Positions 33,416-42,862 of a stretch of DNA of 55,735 nt are shown here, one piece after another; the first letter of the stretch is position 1; the number at the start of each line of letters is the position of its first letter. Made by a program: the position numbers and the translations under genes. This DNA comes from Ruminococcus sp. Its GTDB lineage: Bacteria; Bacillota; Clostridia; Oscillospirales; Ruminococcaceae. Location of the stretch: assembly GCA_029060305.1 (NCBI GenBank), contig JAIDUG010000008.1:1-55735 (forward strand). Direction: 5' to 3'. Below the pieces are notes generated by a model, which was not told where the DNA came from, ran no database searches, and was given only the letters and a program-made list of their open reading frames with translations.

Positions 33416-33880
33416 TTATTTTATAATCATGATTGGCTGGTCGTATTCAACCGCCTGTCCGTCTGAAACAAGAATTTTTTCAACAACGCCGTCAAAATCA
33501 GACTGTATTTCATTCATAAGTTTCATTGACTCAATAATCATAATAACATCGCCTTTTTTCACCTTGTCGCCGACTTTTACAAATGCGGGCTTGTCCGGTG
33601 ACGGTGCAACGTAGAAAGTTCCCACGATAGGAGACTTCACAATGTTACCGCTGACTGTATCTGCTGATTTGTCTTCTGCAACAGGTACTGCCGGAGCAGG
33701 AGTTGCAGTTATTCCCATTGGTGCAGAAAAAGGCATTGCAGGCGGTGGCGGACATTTCTTTCCCTTTATTGTAACAGACTTTTCACCGTCCTGAATTGTT
33801 ATTTCAGAAAGTTCACGACTGCTTACAATGTCAGCTATTTTTTCGATAGTATCAATATCTATATTGTAAATTTCACTCAT
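33416..33880 (-). CDS. accB: Biotin carboxyl carrier protein of acetyl-CoA carboxylase
   Basis: A 154-residue carrier. The C-terminal biotinyl domain has IIESMKLMNEI, where the Lys takes biotin; ESMKL replaces the commoner EAMKM, as in many clostridia. The middle is a Pro/Ala-rich flexible linker (PPPPAMPFSAPMGITATPAP). Its ribosome site (GAGGTG) is inside the last codons of fabF. It is followed by a hairpin and then fabZ. Confidence 0.97.
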   Translation of the reverse strand: MSEIYNIDIDTIEKIADIVSSRELSEITIQDGEKSVTIKGKKCPPPPAMPFSAPMGITATPAPAVPVAEDKSADTVSGNIVKSPIVGTFYVAPSPDKPAFVKVGDKVKKGDVIMIIESMKLMNEIQSDFDGVVEKILVSDGQAVEYDQPIMIIK

Positions 33881-33883
33881 AGA

Positions 33884-35140
33884 TTACACCTCAACTTTTT
33901 TGAAACAGAGAGTAGCATTATGACCTCCGAAACCAAGAGAGTTTGATAACGCACATTTTACTTCCTGCTGAATATTTCCCCCTGTACAGTAATTGAGGTC
34001 ACATTCCTCATCCGGCACTTTATAACCAACAGTCTTATGAATAAATCCCTCCTGAACGGACTTTGCAGTTACAACGGCCTCAACTGCACCTGCTGCACCA
34101 AGAAGATGTCCTATCATAGACTTTGTGGAATTTATCTTCACATTATAGGCATCGTCACCGAAAGCAAGTTTTATAGCCGTAGTTTCGTACTTGTCGTTAA
34201 GACCCGTTGAAGTACCGTGAGCGTTGATATAGTCAATATCGGACGGTCTGAGACCTGATTCCTGCATTGCGAGAGACATACCCATTCCGGCAGCTTCACC
34301 GGTAGGCATAGGAGAAGTCATATGATAAGCATCACAGGTGGCACCATAACCTGCTACTTCAGCGTAAATCTTAGCACCACGAGCCTTAGCGTGTTCGTAC
34401 TCTTCAAGTACAAGTATTGCACTACCCTCGCCGAGTACAAAACCACTTCTTTCCTTGTCGAAAGGTATGGAAGCACGTTCAAGGTCGTCGGACTTCGTGA
34501 GAGCTTTCATATTTGCAAAACCACCGAAAGTAAATTCTTCGTGTGTACTTTCAGTACCGCCTGCAAGACATACGTCAAGATAACCGTCCTTGATTTTTCT
34601 GAAAGCCTCACCGATTGAGTGAGTACCAGAAGCACAAGCGGTTGTAACGTCGAAATTAGCACCTCTGAAACCTGTCTTCATAGAAATAGTACCTGCTGCC
34701 ATATTGCTTATCATCATAGGCACATAGAAAACTGAAATTCTGTTTACACCTTTGTTAAGATATTTGTTGTGTTCGCTGACTGTAAGGTCTATACCTCCGA
34801 TACCTGAGCCAACAATAACGCCTGCTCTGTAAGGGTCAATATCTGAGAAATCAGTCCCTGCATCTTCGAGGGCTTCGTGTGAGGCAACAACAGCGTATTT
34901 CGTAAACATATCCATACGCTTTGCCTCTTTCTTGTCGAAACAACCCTTTACATCATAGTAAGCGGATTCGTCAAAATCACGTACAATACCTGCAATTTTA
35001 ATTCCTGTATTTGTAGTGTCAAACATATCAATATATGAAATACCTAATTTATTTGCTTTTATTCCTTCCCAAAACTTTTCTACACCAGTTCCAAGAGGAG
35101 TAACAGCACCCATTCCGGTAATAACAACTCGTTTACTCAT
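33884..35140 (-). CDS. fabF: 3-oxoacyl-ACP synthase II
   Basis: A 418-residue elongating condensing enzyme. The Cys-His-His triad is in TTACASGTHSIGEAF, INAHGTSTGLND and STKSMIGHLLGAAGA. The start is taken at 35140 (MSKRVVITGMGAVTPLGTG) behind AGGAAAGG; the frame stays open 55 codons further upstream, but that stretch overlaps fabG and does not look like family sequence. It lies 34 bases after fabG. Confidence 0.97.
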   Translation of the reverse strand: MSKRVVITGMGAVTPLGTGVEKFWEGIKANKLGISYIDMFDTTNTGIKIAGIVRDFDESAYYDVKGCFDKKEAKRMDMFTKYAVVASHEALEDAGTDFSDIDPYRAGVIVGSGIGGIDLTVSEHNKYLNKGVNRISVFYVPMMISNMAAGTISMKTGFRGANFDVTTACASGTHSIGEAFRKIKDGYLDVCLAGGTESTHEEFTFGGFANMKALTKSDDLERASIPFDKERSGFVLGEGSAILVLEEYEHAKARGAKIYAEVAGYGATCDAYHMTSPMPTGEAAGMGMSLAMQESGLRPSDIDYINAHGTSTGLNDKYETTAIKLAFGDDAYNVKINSTKSMIGHLLGAAGAVEAVVTAKSVQEGFIHKTVGYKVPDEECDLNYCTGGNIQQEVKCALSNSLGFGGHNATLCFKKVEV

Positions 35141-35174
35141 AAATAATCCTTTCCTGAAGTATTTTTTAAAATAA

Positions 35175-35915
35175 TCACATTGAAAGACCGCCGGAAATTT
35201 CGATAACCTGTCCGGTAACGTATGAAGCGTTTTCGGAAACAAGGAACGAAACAACAGAAGCGATTTCTTCGGGTTCGCCGTATCTTCTAAGAGCAACAGC
35301 TTCAAGCATTTTAGCTTTTAATTCGTCCGAAAGAACATCCGTCATAGGAGTATGGATAAATCCGGGAGCAACGGCATTACAAGTAATATTCTTTCTGCCG
35401 TATTCCTTTGCAACAGTCTTTGTCATTCCGATAATTGCAGCCTTTGAAGCAGAATAATTGACTTGTCCTGCGTTTCCGTAAAGACCTGCAACCGACGAAA
35501 CGTTAACAATACTACCATGTTTCTGTTTCATCATAACAGGACATACGTGTTTCATCATATTATAAACGCTTTTCTGATTTACTGCAATAACAGCATCATA
35601 AGCGTCTTCTGTCATTCTTGCAAGAAGACTGTCTTTAGTGATACCTGCATTGTTGACAAGAGCGTCAATTGTACCGAAATCCGCCTTTACTTGTTTTACC
35701 ATGTTTTCGCAGTCCTCAAACTTTGAAACGTCAGCAGAATAACATTCAGCCTTTACGCTGAAAGCTCTGCACTCCTCTGCAACTGCAAGGGCTTTTTCCT
35801 TATCGCTGTCGCTCGGATAGTGATTTATCACAACGTCAAAACCGTCCTTTGCAAGTCTCTTTGCAATACAAGCACCTATTCCCTGAGATGCACCTGTAAC
35901 AATTGCTGTAGCCAT
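35175..35915 (-). CDS. fabG: 3-oxoacyl-ACP reductase FabG
   Basis: A 246-residue short-chain dehydrogenase that reduces 3-oxoacyl-ACP with NADPH. It shows the cofactor motif TGASQGIG (8-15), NNAG, the catalytic Ser in NVSSVAG and YxxxK in NYSASKAAI, and ends GQVIEISGGLSM. It follows the two zinc-ribbon genes in the operon after a 76-base gap. Confidence 0.97.
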   Translation of the reverse strand: MATAIVTGASQGIGACIAKRLAKDGFDVVINHYPSDSDKEKALAVAEECRAFSVKAECYSADVSKFEDCENMVKQVKADFGTIDALVNNAGITKDSLLARMTEDAYDAVIAVNQKSVYNMMKHVCPVMMKQKHGSIVNVSSVAGLYGNAGQVNYSASKAAIIGMTKTVAKEYGRKNITCNAVAPGFIHTPMTDVLSDELKAKMLEAVALRRYGEPEEIASVVSFLVSENASYVTGQVIEISGGLSM

Positions 35916-35991
35916 ATTTTAATTAATCCTCCGTTTTCATAAATTTTTTATTTTTCGTAATAATTTTATATCCGTCGATTATATTATATTT

Positions 35992-36300
35992 TCAGTCATA
36001 ACTTTCTTCGTCGTAATAATCCGTATCATACATAGGAAGCGTGTCATCACTGATTAGATTATATTCTCCTCTGACATAACATTCCGGAAAAATTCTGCCA
36101 CATCTCTGACAATAACCTGCCTTGTATCCTACGATAAAAGTCTTGTCGGGTTTTCTTAAAAATTTTTTCATGGGATGTTCTTTAATTTCTTCTGTAATTT
36201 TATCAGAATAATAACATCCGGAGCATGACCTTGATTCTATTTTTCCAATTTCAAGTTCACCATTGCATATAGGACAGTATCTGAAACTAATATTACTCAT
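35992..36300 (-). CDS. Zinc-ribbon protein, DUF6487-like (second of pair)
   Basis: A 102-residue cytoplasmic protein with cysteine pairs CPIC (about 9-12) and CQRC (about 68-71), plus an extra CSGC. It ends in an acidic Tyr/Asp tail. It is a paralogue of the preceding gene: both open with MSxxSFRYCP and carry a second ribbon half before the end (AGYC). Resembles the DUF6487 family as I remember it. Function is unknown; it is embedded in the fatty-acid operon between fabK and fabG, with its own AGGTGA ribosome site. Confidence 0.7.
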   Translation of the reverse strand: MSNISFRYCPICNGELEIGKIESRSCSGCYYSDKITEEIKEHPMKKFLRKPDKTFIVGYKAGYCQRCGRIFPECYVRGEYNLISDDTLPMYDTDYYDEESYD

Positions 36301-36302
36301 AG

Positions 36303-36572
36303 TTATTCACCTGATTCAAATTCAGCAATAATCCTGTCGCACTTCTTACAGTACCCTGCCGGAATATTCAGTTTACCGGAAGTTTTCTTTTTATATTCAA
36401 CAGGTATAGTCTTGAATAAACCTATGCACTGATTCAAGCGTTTCACAAAAACACTTTTTTCGGAATACCACCATACATATTTTTTAATTGAATGTCCCTC
36501 AGGTATCATAAGTTTTCCGGAAACAAGTTTTTCACTACACAAGGGACAATATCTGAAACTTAATTCACTCAT
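36303..36572 (-). CDS. Zinc-ribbon protein, DUF6487-like (first of pair)
   Basis: An 89-residue protein with CPLC (about 9-12) and CKKC (about 76-79) that probably bind one zinc, and a Trp/Tyr-rich middle (YVWWYSEK). It overlaps fabK by four bases (ATGA), so it is translated with that enzyme. It is a paralogue of the next gene. Function unknown; the place within the operon suggests co-regulation with lipid synthesis, which is not proof of a lipid role. Confidence 0.7.
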   Translation of the reverse strand: MSELSFRYCPLCSEKLVSGKLMIPEGHSIKKYVWWYSEKSVFVKRLNQCIGLFKTIPVEYKKKTSGKLNIPAGYCKKCDRIIAEFESGE

Positions 36573-37495
36573 CTGTTAAGAAGTTTTTCAGCCTGTTCCA
36601 TAATTTCCTTGACAATAGCTTCACAAGGTTTGATTTCGTTTACCATACCTGCTATCGCTCCGCAGAGGAAAGAACCGCTCTCCAAATCGCCGTCAACTAC
36701 AGCACGTCTCAAAGCTCCGACCGTAAGTTTTTCAAATTCGTCGGGAGTCAATGAACCGTCCTTTTCACCGTTTGCAAGCTGTTTTGCAAACTTTGTCTTG
36801 ACGTTTCTGCACGGGTGTCCTGTATAACGTCCTGTAACAATGCTGTCTGTATCTTTTGCTTTTATTACAAGGTCTTTGAAAGTCTGGTGAATCTGACATT
36901 CTTCAGAAGCAAGGAAACGTGTACCAATCTGAACGCCCTCAGCACCAAGCATAAATGAGGCAGCCATTCCACGACCGTCAGCAATACCACCGGCAGCTAT
37001 TACAGGAATTGAAACAGCGTCAACAACCTGCGGTACAAGACACATTGTAGTATTTTCACCGATATGTCCGCCTGATTCTGTACCCTCTGCAACAACAGCA
37101 TCTGCACCGGCTCTTTCCATTCTCTTCGCAAGTGCAACCGACGGTACTACAGGAATAACTTTTACTCCTGCTTCTTTCCATGCGGAAATGTACTTTCCTG
37201 GATTGCCAGCACCTGTAGTAACCACGGAAACTCCTTCGTCAATAACAAGCTGTGCCAAATCGTCAGCGTTTGCACTCATAAGCATAATGTTTACGCCGAA
37301 AGGTTTATCAGTCTTTTCCTTGCAAAGACGAATCTGCTCACGGAGATAATCGATAGGAGCGTTACCTCCGGCAATAAGTCCGACACCTCCTGCATTTGAT
37401 ACGGCAGAAGCGAGTTTATGTTCCGCAACCCATGCCATTCCACCCTGAATAATCGGGTATTCACAGCCTAAAAGTTCAGTTATTTTTGTTTTCAT
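36569..37495 (-). CDS. fabK: Enoyl-ACP reductase II (FabK, FMN)
   Basis: A 308-residue flavoprotein of the nitronate monooxygenase/FabK fold that makes the last reduction of the elongation cycle. Signatures are YPIIQGGMAWVAEHKLA, GVGLIAGGN, VVAEGTESGGHIGE and GAEGVQIGTRFLASEE. FabK-type reductases are not inhibited by triclosan, unlike FabI. No fabI was seen, so this appears to be the enoyl reductase of the cluster. The next zinc-ribbon gene overlaps its stop codon. Confidence 0.94.
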   Translation of the reverse strand: MKTKITELLGCEYPIIQGGMAWVAEHKLASAVSNAGGVGLIAGGNAPIDYLREQIRLCKEKTDKPFGVNIMLMSANADDLAQLVIDEGVSVVTTGAGNPGKYISAWKEAGVKVIPVVPSVALAKRMERAGADAVVAEGTESGGHIGENTTMCLVPQVVDAVSIPVIAAGGIADGRGMAASFMLGAEGVQIGTRFLASEECQIHQTFKDLVIKAKDTDSIVTGRYTGHPCRNVKTKFAKQLANGEKDGSLTPDEFEKLTVGALRRAVVDGDLESGSFLCGAIAGMVNEIKPCEAIVKEIMEQAEKLLNR

Positions 37496-37562
37496 AATTT
37501 TGTTTTCTCCTTTTCGTTTTATATGAAAGCCCTGAAAAAAGAGCCTGAAAACATATTTTCAA

Positions 37563-38549
37563 TCAATATTCAAGTAATACTCCGCCGTAAGTCAGTCCCG
37601 CACCGAAACCTATCATTGCAAGTTTCTGACCACGCTTTACAGTACCATTTTCCACTGCTTCACAAAGTGCAAGCGGTATGGAAGCACTGGAAGTATTTCC
37701 GTAATGGTCAAGCGTTACGATAAACTTATCCATAGAAACACCTAATTTTTTAGCAGCGGTTTCAATAATTCTTACGTTTGCCTGATGTGGTATGAACCAG
37801 TCAACTTCTTCTTTTTTTATTCCTGACTTTTCAGAAAGGATTTCAAAGGATTTAGGCAATACCTGAGTTGCAAACTTATATACTTCCTTGCCGTTCTGAT
37901 AGAGTTTGTGGAGACCGTTTGTGCGGAAACCGTCGTCAAAATCACTTTCAACCTTTACTTCCGGAGCGATATTCAGAGACCTTGCACAAAGGTGACTTGC
38001 TCCGCTACCGTCAGATGCAAGATGTGAAACATAGAGTTTATCACTTTTTTCAACAATCGCTGCCGCTGCACCGTCTCCGAAAAGTATACAGGAAGACCTG
38101 TCTTCAAAGTCCAGAAATCTTGAAAGTGCCTCGTTTGCAACAACAAGAACGTATTTCAAATCGTCGTCAGTTTCAAGAAAACGTCTTGCTGTATCAATCG
38201 CATAAATAAAACCAGTACAAGCGGCGTTAAGGTCAAAAGCGGCGGCATTTACTGCACCTGTCTTATCCTGTATAACACTTGCCATACTGGGTGTAAGAAA
38301 ATCGGGAGTAACGCTTGTGGCAATAACAAGACCTATATCTTCCGGAGATATTCCGGCATCTTCAATGGCTCTGAGACCTGCCTGAGTTCCCATATACCAA
38401 GTTGGTTCCCAACCTGCCATACGGCGTTCAGTTATACCTGTTCTTGTACGAATCCACTCATCATTTGTTTCAACAAAACGTGCGAAGTCGTCATTAGTAA
38501 ATTTCTGTTCAGGCACATAACTGCCCATACCCACAATATTAATTCCCAT
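37563..38549 (-). CDS. fabH: 3-oxoacyl-ACP synthase III
   Basis: A 328-residue thiolase-fold enzyme that starts chain synthesis by condensing acyl-CoA with malonyl-ACP. The Cys-His-Asn triad is in DLNAACTGFIYAI (C about 113), WFIPHQANVRIIE and DHYGNTSSASIPLAL. The opening GINIVGMGSYVPE is typical. It is the first gene of the minus-strand fatty-acid operon and is divergent from fabD across 262 bases. Confidence 0.97.
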   Translation of the reverse strand: MGINIVGMGSYVPEQKFTNDDFARFVETNDEWIRTRTGITERRMAGWEPTWYMGTQAGLRAIEDAGISPEDIGLVIATSVTPDFLTPSMASVIQDKTGAVNAAAFDLNAACTGFIYAIDTARRFLETDDDLKYVLVVANEALSRFLDFEDRSSCILFGDGAAAAIVEKSDKLYVSHLASDGSGASHLCARSLNIAPEVKVESDFDDGFRTNGLHKLYQNGKEVYKFATQVLPKSFEILSEKSGIKKEEVDWFIPHQANVRIIETAAKKLGVSMDKFIVTLDHYGNTSSASIPLALCEAVENGTVKRGQKLAMIGFGAGLTYGGVLLEY

Positions 38550-38630
38550 AAGGCGAAACTTCCTCTCAAAAAATAATTCATAATTACAAAATAACGGTTG
38601 TAAAATCTGAAAAATTATGTTATAGTATTA

Positions 38631-38640
38631 TTGTATACAA
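38631..38640. promoter_or_regulatory. 10-bp palindrome in the fabH-fabD intergenic region
   Basis: TTGTATACAA is a perfect palindrome between the divergent fabH and fabD starts. It does not match the FapR or FabT sites I remember, and 10-bp palindromes in AT-rich DNA can be chance. It is noted because this 262-bp gap should hold the control site of both operons. A plus-strand TATAAT is at 38784-38789 without a clear -35. Confidence 0.25.
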
Positions 38641-38811
38641 ATAAAAGTACACATATCTATTGTAAATCATTTCCGGTTTTTTTGCAATGATATTTTTCCA
38701 CTTTGGCTATTCCGAAACAAAATATCGTCATTTGTCACAAATAATCACGGTGGAAACTGGTTATTTTTATCAGCATATGTATATATAATAAAGAAAGGAA
38801 GTTTATCGATT

Positions 38812-39711
38812 ATGACAATTTCACTTTTTTCCGGACAGGGTTCGCAGTACGTCGGAATGGGAAAAGATTTCGCAGAAATCCCCGAACTCAGAAGTATCAT
38901 TGATACAGGTTCTGAAATACTCGGACGTGACCTTATGTCCGTACTCACGGAAATTCCGCAGGAGGAACTCAACCTCACCATAAACGCTCAGCCAGCTATT
39001 ATGACGGTATCGCTTATGGCTCTCCGTGCTTCTGAACAGAAAGGCTTTACATTTGACGGCGTTGCGGGACATTCACTCGGCGAATACGCTTCAATGCAGG
39101 CTTCAGGAATGATTACACTTGAAGACGCATTCCGTCTTATCAAGGCTAGGTCTGAAGCTATGGACGAGGCTTCACGCAACAACAAAGGCACTATGTCAGC
39201 TATTATGAAAATCGCTCCGGAAACAGTTGCAGAAGTATGCGAAAAAGCTGTAAACTATGTTTCGGCTGTAAACTACAATTCTCCCGTACAGACTGTTATT
39301 GCAGGTACTCCGGAAGGCGTTGCAGAAGTATCGGAGATTTTCAAGGAAATGAAGGCAAGAGTTGTACCGCTGAGTGTTGCAGGAGCTTTCCACTCAAAAT
39401 TAATGCAGTCCGCTGCCGACAAATTCTATGAAACAGCAAAGACAATAACTTTCAGAACACCGGAAGTAAAATACTACTCAAACGTTACAGGCGGAGAACT
39501 TACTGATTTTTCAGATATGCCGTCACTGCTTGCACAACATATTGTATCACCTGTCAGATTTACTTCTGAACTCGTTGCAATGAAAAATGACGGTGCTGAC
39601 AAGTTTGTTGAATTTGGAGCAGGAAAAACTCTTACCGGACTTGTAAAGAAAACACTTAAAGACGTTACAGCGTTCAATATAGAAAATATGGACAATCTCG
39701 CAAACTTATAA
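38812..39711 (+). CDS. fabD: Malonyl-CoA:ACP transacylase
   Basis: A 299-residue enzyme that loads malonyl groups on acyl carrier protein. It opens with SLFSGQGSQYVGMGKDF, has the catalytic Ser in GHSLGEYASM (about 85-94) and the catalytic His in AGAFHSKLM. It is transcribed away from the other fatty-acid genes and leads the aroE-aroK run, with which it shares no pathway. Ribosome site AAAGGAAG. Confidence 0.97.
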   Translation: MTISLFSGQGSQYVGMGKDFAEIPELRSIIDTGSEILGRDLMSVLTEIPQEELNLTINAQPAIMTVSLMALRASEQKGFTFDGVAGHSLGEYASMQASGMITLEDAFRLIKARSEAMDEASRNNKGTMSAIMKIAPETVAEVCEKAVNYVSAVNYNSPVQTVIAGTPEGVAEVSEIFKEMKARVVPLSVAGAFHSKLMQSAADKFYETAKTITFRTPEVKYYSNVTGGELTDFSDMPSLLAQHIVSPVRFTSELVAMKNDGADKFVEFGAGKTLTGLVKKTLKDVTAFNIENMDNLANL

Positions 39712-39732
39712 TAAAAAGGAGATTTTTTTATC

Positions 39733-40569
39733 ATGAATAAATATGCTTTAATCGGTCATCCACTGGGACATTCAATGTCACCTCTCATTCACGAAAAACT
39801 TTTTGCACTCAGCGGAATCAGCGATTTTTCCTATGAACTCGTTGACATAGCTCCCGAAAAACTTTCAGCAAGCGAGGATTTAATAAAAAGTTTCAAGGGA
39901 CTTAATGTTACAATCCCTCACAAACAGAACGTTATTCCGTTTATGAACGAACTCGGTGAAAGTGCAAAACGCTACAATTCCGTAAACTGCATAAAAAACG
40001 ATAACGGAAAACTTACAGGTTACAATACAGACTGCGACGGTTTTCTGATGTCAGCAGAAAAACTTCCGATAAGCGAAAACGTAGCTGTTTTAGGTTGCGG
40101 AGGAGTAGGAAGAATGATGGCTATTGAAACAGCTCTGCACGGCGGAAAACTCACTCTTGCAGTAATTCCGCAGGACGTGAAAAACGCTCAGATTCTTATG
40201 GCTGAAATTCTCTCAAAATGCAGTGACGCTTCTGTAAGAATTGCTGACATTGCAACGCTTGACGAAAGTTTCGACCTGATTGTAAACGCTACTCCTGTAG
40301 GTATGTACCCGAAAACTGACAACTGTGCGATTTCCGACAGTCTCATTGAAAAGTGCGGAAGTGTATTCGATGCTATATATAATCCTACTGAAACGCTTCT
40401 CATGAAAAAAGTACGTTCACAGGGCAAGACCGCTGTAGGTGGTGCTTCAATGCTCGTATATCAGGCTGTAAAGGCTCACGAAATATGGTATGGCGGAAAG
40501 TTCACAACAGAGGATATTGACCCGATTATAAAAGCTGTTGAAGATTCCGTCAACGCAATGAATAAGTAA
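39733..40569 (+). CDS. aroE: Shikimate dehydrogenase
   Basis: A 278-residue enzyme that reduces 3-dehydroshikimate to shikimate with NADPH. Substrate motifs are GHPLGHSMSPLIHEK and NVTIPHKQNV with the catalytic Lys (about 65); the nucleotide motif is VLGCGGVGRMMA (about 117-128), and NATPVGMYP follows. Length is normal. The downstream gene begins inside its stop codon (TAATG). Confidence 0.96.
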   Translation: MNKYALIGHPLGHSMSPLIHEKLFALSGISDFSYELVDIAPEKLSASEDLIKSFKGLNVTIPHKQNVIPFMNELGESAKRYNSVNCIKNDNGKLTGYNTDCDGFLMSAEKLPISENVAVLGCGGVGRMMAIETALHGGKLTLAVIPQDVKNAQILMAEILSKCSDASVRIADIATLDESFDLIVNATPVGMYPKTDNCAISDSLIEKCGSVFDAIYNPTETLLMKKVRSQGKTAVGGASMLVYQAVKAHEIWYGGKFTTEDIDPIIKAVEDSVNAMNK

Positions 40570-41189
40570 TGGAAAAGTTTGAAATAAATGAAAATGGTAC
40601 TCTTACGGCGTACCACAACGATAACAAAGACGTAACGGAAATAATTATCCCTGAGGGAGTAAAATTTATTGAACGTCATGTTTTCAGTGAATATGGTAAA
40701 ATTTATTCTGTCGTATTTCCTGACAGTCTTGAAAATTTAGACAACTGGGCATTCTGGTGTTGTTTTGAACTTTCAAAGATAACATATCGTGGTATAACTT
40801 TTAATCCAAGAGCTGAAATGTTTAAAAAACCTGAAACTGTTGACATGATAGCAAATAAAAACTATTCACACATAATGTCACATAGAATTAAATATCCTGT
40901 TATTTTTCAGATTTACTTCAGGGACGGTGACGATGTTACAACGGCATATATAAAAAAACATTTCAAGGAAATTTTCAAGTTTCTTATCAATGCCCTTATC
41001 TTTCAGGATTCGTACAAGGATTGTATAACTTCGGAAAATGTTCTGACAATCACGGAAAATCTTATCAAATCAGGAAAATTCATAACCAAACGCAACATAA
41101 ACACCTACATCAAATTAGCTGACGAAAAAGAATGTTATGAAATTTTCGATATACTTACTGAATACAGAGAGGAGAACTTAAAAAAATGA
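40569..41189 (+). CDS. LRR_5/BspA-like protein with helical tail
   Basis: A 206-residue cytoplasmic protein with no signal peptide. The N-terminal third has two BspA-type repeats (EIIIPEGVKFIERHVFSE, SVVFPDSLENLDNWAF). The rest is helical (FKEIFKFLINALIFQDSYKD, NINTYIKLADEKECYEIFDIL) and resembles ankyrin-like ends seen in related ruminococcal proteins. It overlaps aroE by one base and aroK by four, so it is locked into the shikimate operon translationally. Its function is unknown. Confidence 0.75.
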   Translation: MEKFEINENGTLTAYHNDNKDVTEIIIPEGVKFIERHVFSEYGKIYSVVFPDSLENLDNWAFWCCFELSKITYRGITFNPRAEMFKKPETVDMIANKNYSHIMSHRIKYPVIFQIYFRDGDDVTTAYIKKHFKEIFKFLINALIFQDSYKDCITSENVLTITENLIKSGKFITKRNINTYIKLADEKECYEIFDILTEYREENLKK

Positions 41190-41680
41190 CTATATTTTTG
41201 TGTGGATTTATGGGTTGCGGAAAGTCCACTATAGGCGGTCTCTTGGCAAAAAAACTCGGCTGTGGATTCTGCGATACTGACGAACTTGTCGTTAAAAATC
41301 AGGGAATGACTATTCCCGAAATATTCGCTCAGAAAGGCGAACCTTATTTCAGACGAATTGAGGCAGAAACTGTAAAGTCACTTTGCGGAAAAAATACTGT
41401 TGTTGCGTGCGGAGGCGGTGCAATGCTCAATTCCGATACTGCAACGGCTGTCAAGGAAAACGGCGGTGCAATAGTCTATCTGAATGTACCGTTTGAAGAG
41501 TGTTACAGCAGAATAAAAGGCGATACAAACAGACCCATTGTTATGAACAACTCAAAGGAACAGCTTGAGGAAATCTATAACAACCGCCGTGATGTATATA
41601 TGAAAAATTCAACAGTAATGATTGAGGCCGTCGGAAGTCCAAACGAAATAGCCAAAAACATTACTGATATTATCAGGTAG
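41186..41680 (+). CDS. aroK: Shikimate kinase
   Basis: A 164-residue P-loop kinase that phosphorylates shikimate. Walker A is GFMGCGKSTIG (7-17), the acid in CDTDELV binds substrate, and FRRIEAE, CGGGAML and the lid arginine in NRPIV follow. It overlaps the previous gene by four bases (ATGA) and is followed 12 bases later by the amidohydrolase gene. Confidence 0.96.
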   Translation: MTIFLCGFMGCGKSTIGGLLAKKLGCGFCDTDELVVKNQGMTIPEIFAQKGEPYFRRIEAETVKSLCGKNTVVACGGGAMLNSDTATAVKENGGAIVYLNVPFEECYSRIKGDTNRPIVMNNSKEQLEEIYNNRRDVYMKNSTVMIEAVGSPNEIAKNITDIIR

Positions 41681-41692
41681 AACGGAGATAAT

Positions 41693-42862
41693 ATGTTAAT
41701 TTACAATGCTGAAATTTATACAGGCAATGAAATTATTCCTACAGGCTGGATTGAAATAACCGATAAAAAAATATCTGCTGTCGGAAAAGGTATTCCTGAC
41801 ACTATTCCCGAAAATTCCCTTGACGCTCACAAAGGAACGGTTTATGCGGGATTCATAGACGCCCATACACATCTCGGAATAATTGAGGACGGTCTTGACT
41901 TCGAGGGCGACGACTGCAACGAATCTACAGACCCTTTCACTCCTCAGATGAGAGCAATCGACGGTATAAACCCTTTTGACAGGTGCTTTGAAGAAGCACG
42001 TATGAGAGGTATAACAACGGTTGCATCAAGTCCGGGAAGTGCAAATCCTTGCGGTGGTGAAATATGTGCGATAAAAACTGCCGGAAGATGTATTGACGAT
42101 ATGCTGATAAAAAATGTGGGAATAAAATTCGCACTCGGCGAAAATCCTAAAAATGTATATAACGGTCGTGAGGAAACTCCTATAACACGTATGGCAGTTA
42201 CTGCAATAATCCGTGAGGGTCTCCATAAATCACAACGTTATACTCACGATATGGACAGCTATTATTCGGACAGCGATAATTATGAGCCTCCTGAATATGA
42301 CATAAAATGCGAAGCTCTTATGCCTCTTCTCGACCGTAAACAGAAAGCATTTTTCCATTGTCACCGTGCTGACGACATCTGCACCGCTATGAGAATCGCA
42401 AAGGAATTTTCGCTTGATATCGTAATCATACACGGTACTGAGGGCTATAAGATTGCCGATATTCTCGCAGAAGAAGAAGTACCTGTAATCTGTGGTCCTG
42501 TAATATGCGACCGCTGTAAACCGGAAATGCGTGGTCTCGAACTGAAAAACGCTTCTATAATGCACGAAAACGGCGTTAAGATTGCAATATGTACAGACCA
42601 TACTGTTATACCAATACAGTATCTGCCATTGTCGGCTCAGGCTACTATAAAAGGCGGTCTGACTTTCGCAGAAGCTATTAAGGCTCTTACAACTACCCCT
42701 GCTGAAATTCTCGGCATAAGCGACCGTGTGGGTAGTATTGCGGAAGGTATGGACGCTGATTTACAGATTTACAGAAAAGGTCAGAATCCTCTTGACCTTA
42801 TGTCAGAACCGTTTTTCGTTATGATAGACGGAAAAACTGTTCGCCGTGAGGAAACATTATGA
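41693..42862 (+). CDS. Amidohydrolase (imidazolonepropionase-like)
   Basis: A 389-residue metal-dependent hydrolase with the amidohydrolase TIM-barrel. Metal ligands are visible: HxH in FIDAHTHLGI (about 57-66), His in FFHCHRADD, His in VIIHGTEGY and Asp in ICTDHTVIP. The C-terminal ALTTTPAEILGISDRVGSIAEGMDADL is a hallmark of the family. Substrate cannot be told; no histidine-degradation genes lie nearby. It overlaps the next gene by four bases. Confidence 0.88.
   Translation: MLIYNAEIYTGNEIIPTGWIEITDKKISAVGKGIPDTIPENSLDAHKGTVYAGFIDAHTHLGIIEDGLDFEGDDCNESTDPFTPQMRAIDGINPFDRCFEEARMRGITTVASSPGSANPCGGEICAIKTAGRCIDDMLIKNVGIKFALGENPKNVYNGREETPITRMAVTAIIREGLHKSQRYTHDMDSYYSDSDNYEPPEYDIKCEALMPLLDRKQKAFFHCHRADDICTAMRIAKEFSLDIVIIHGTEGYKIADILAEEEVPVICGPVICDRCKPEMRGLELKNASIMHENGVKIAICTDHTVIPIQYLPLSAQATIKGGLTFAEAIKALTTTPAEILGISDRVGSIAEGMDADLQIYRKGQNPLDLMSEPFFVMIDGKTVRREETL

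Noticed and set aside
33884..35305. 55-codon N-terminal extension of fabF
   Set aside because: It overlaps fabG, does not resemble condensing enzymes, and the ATG at 35140 has a good ribosome site.
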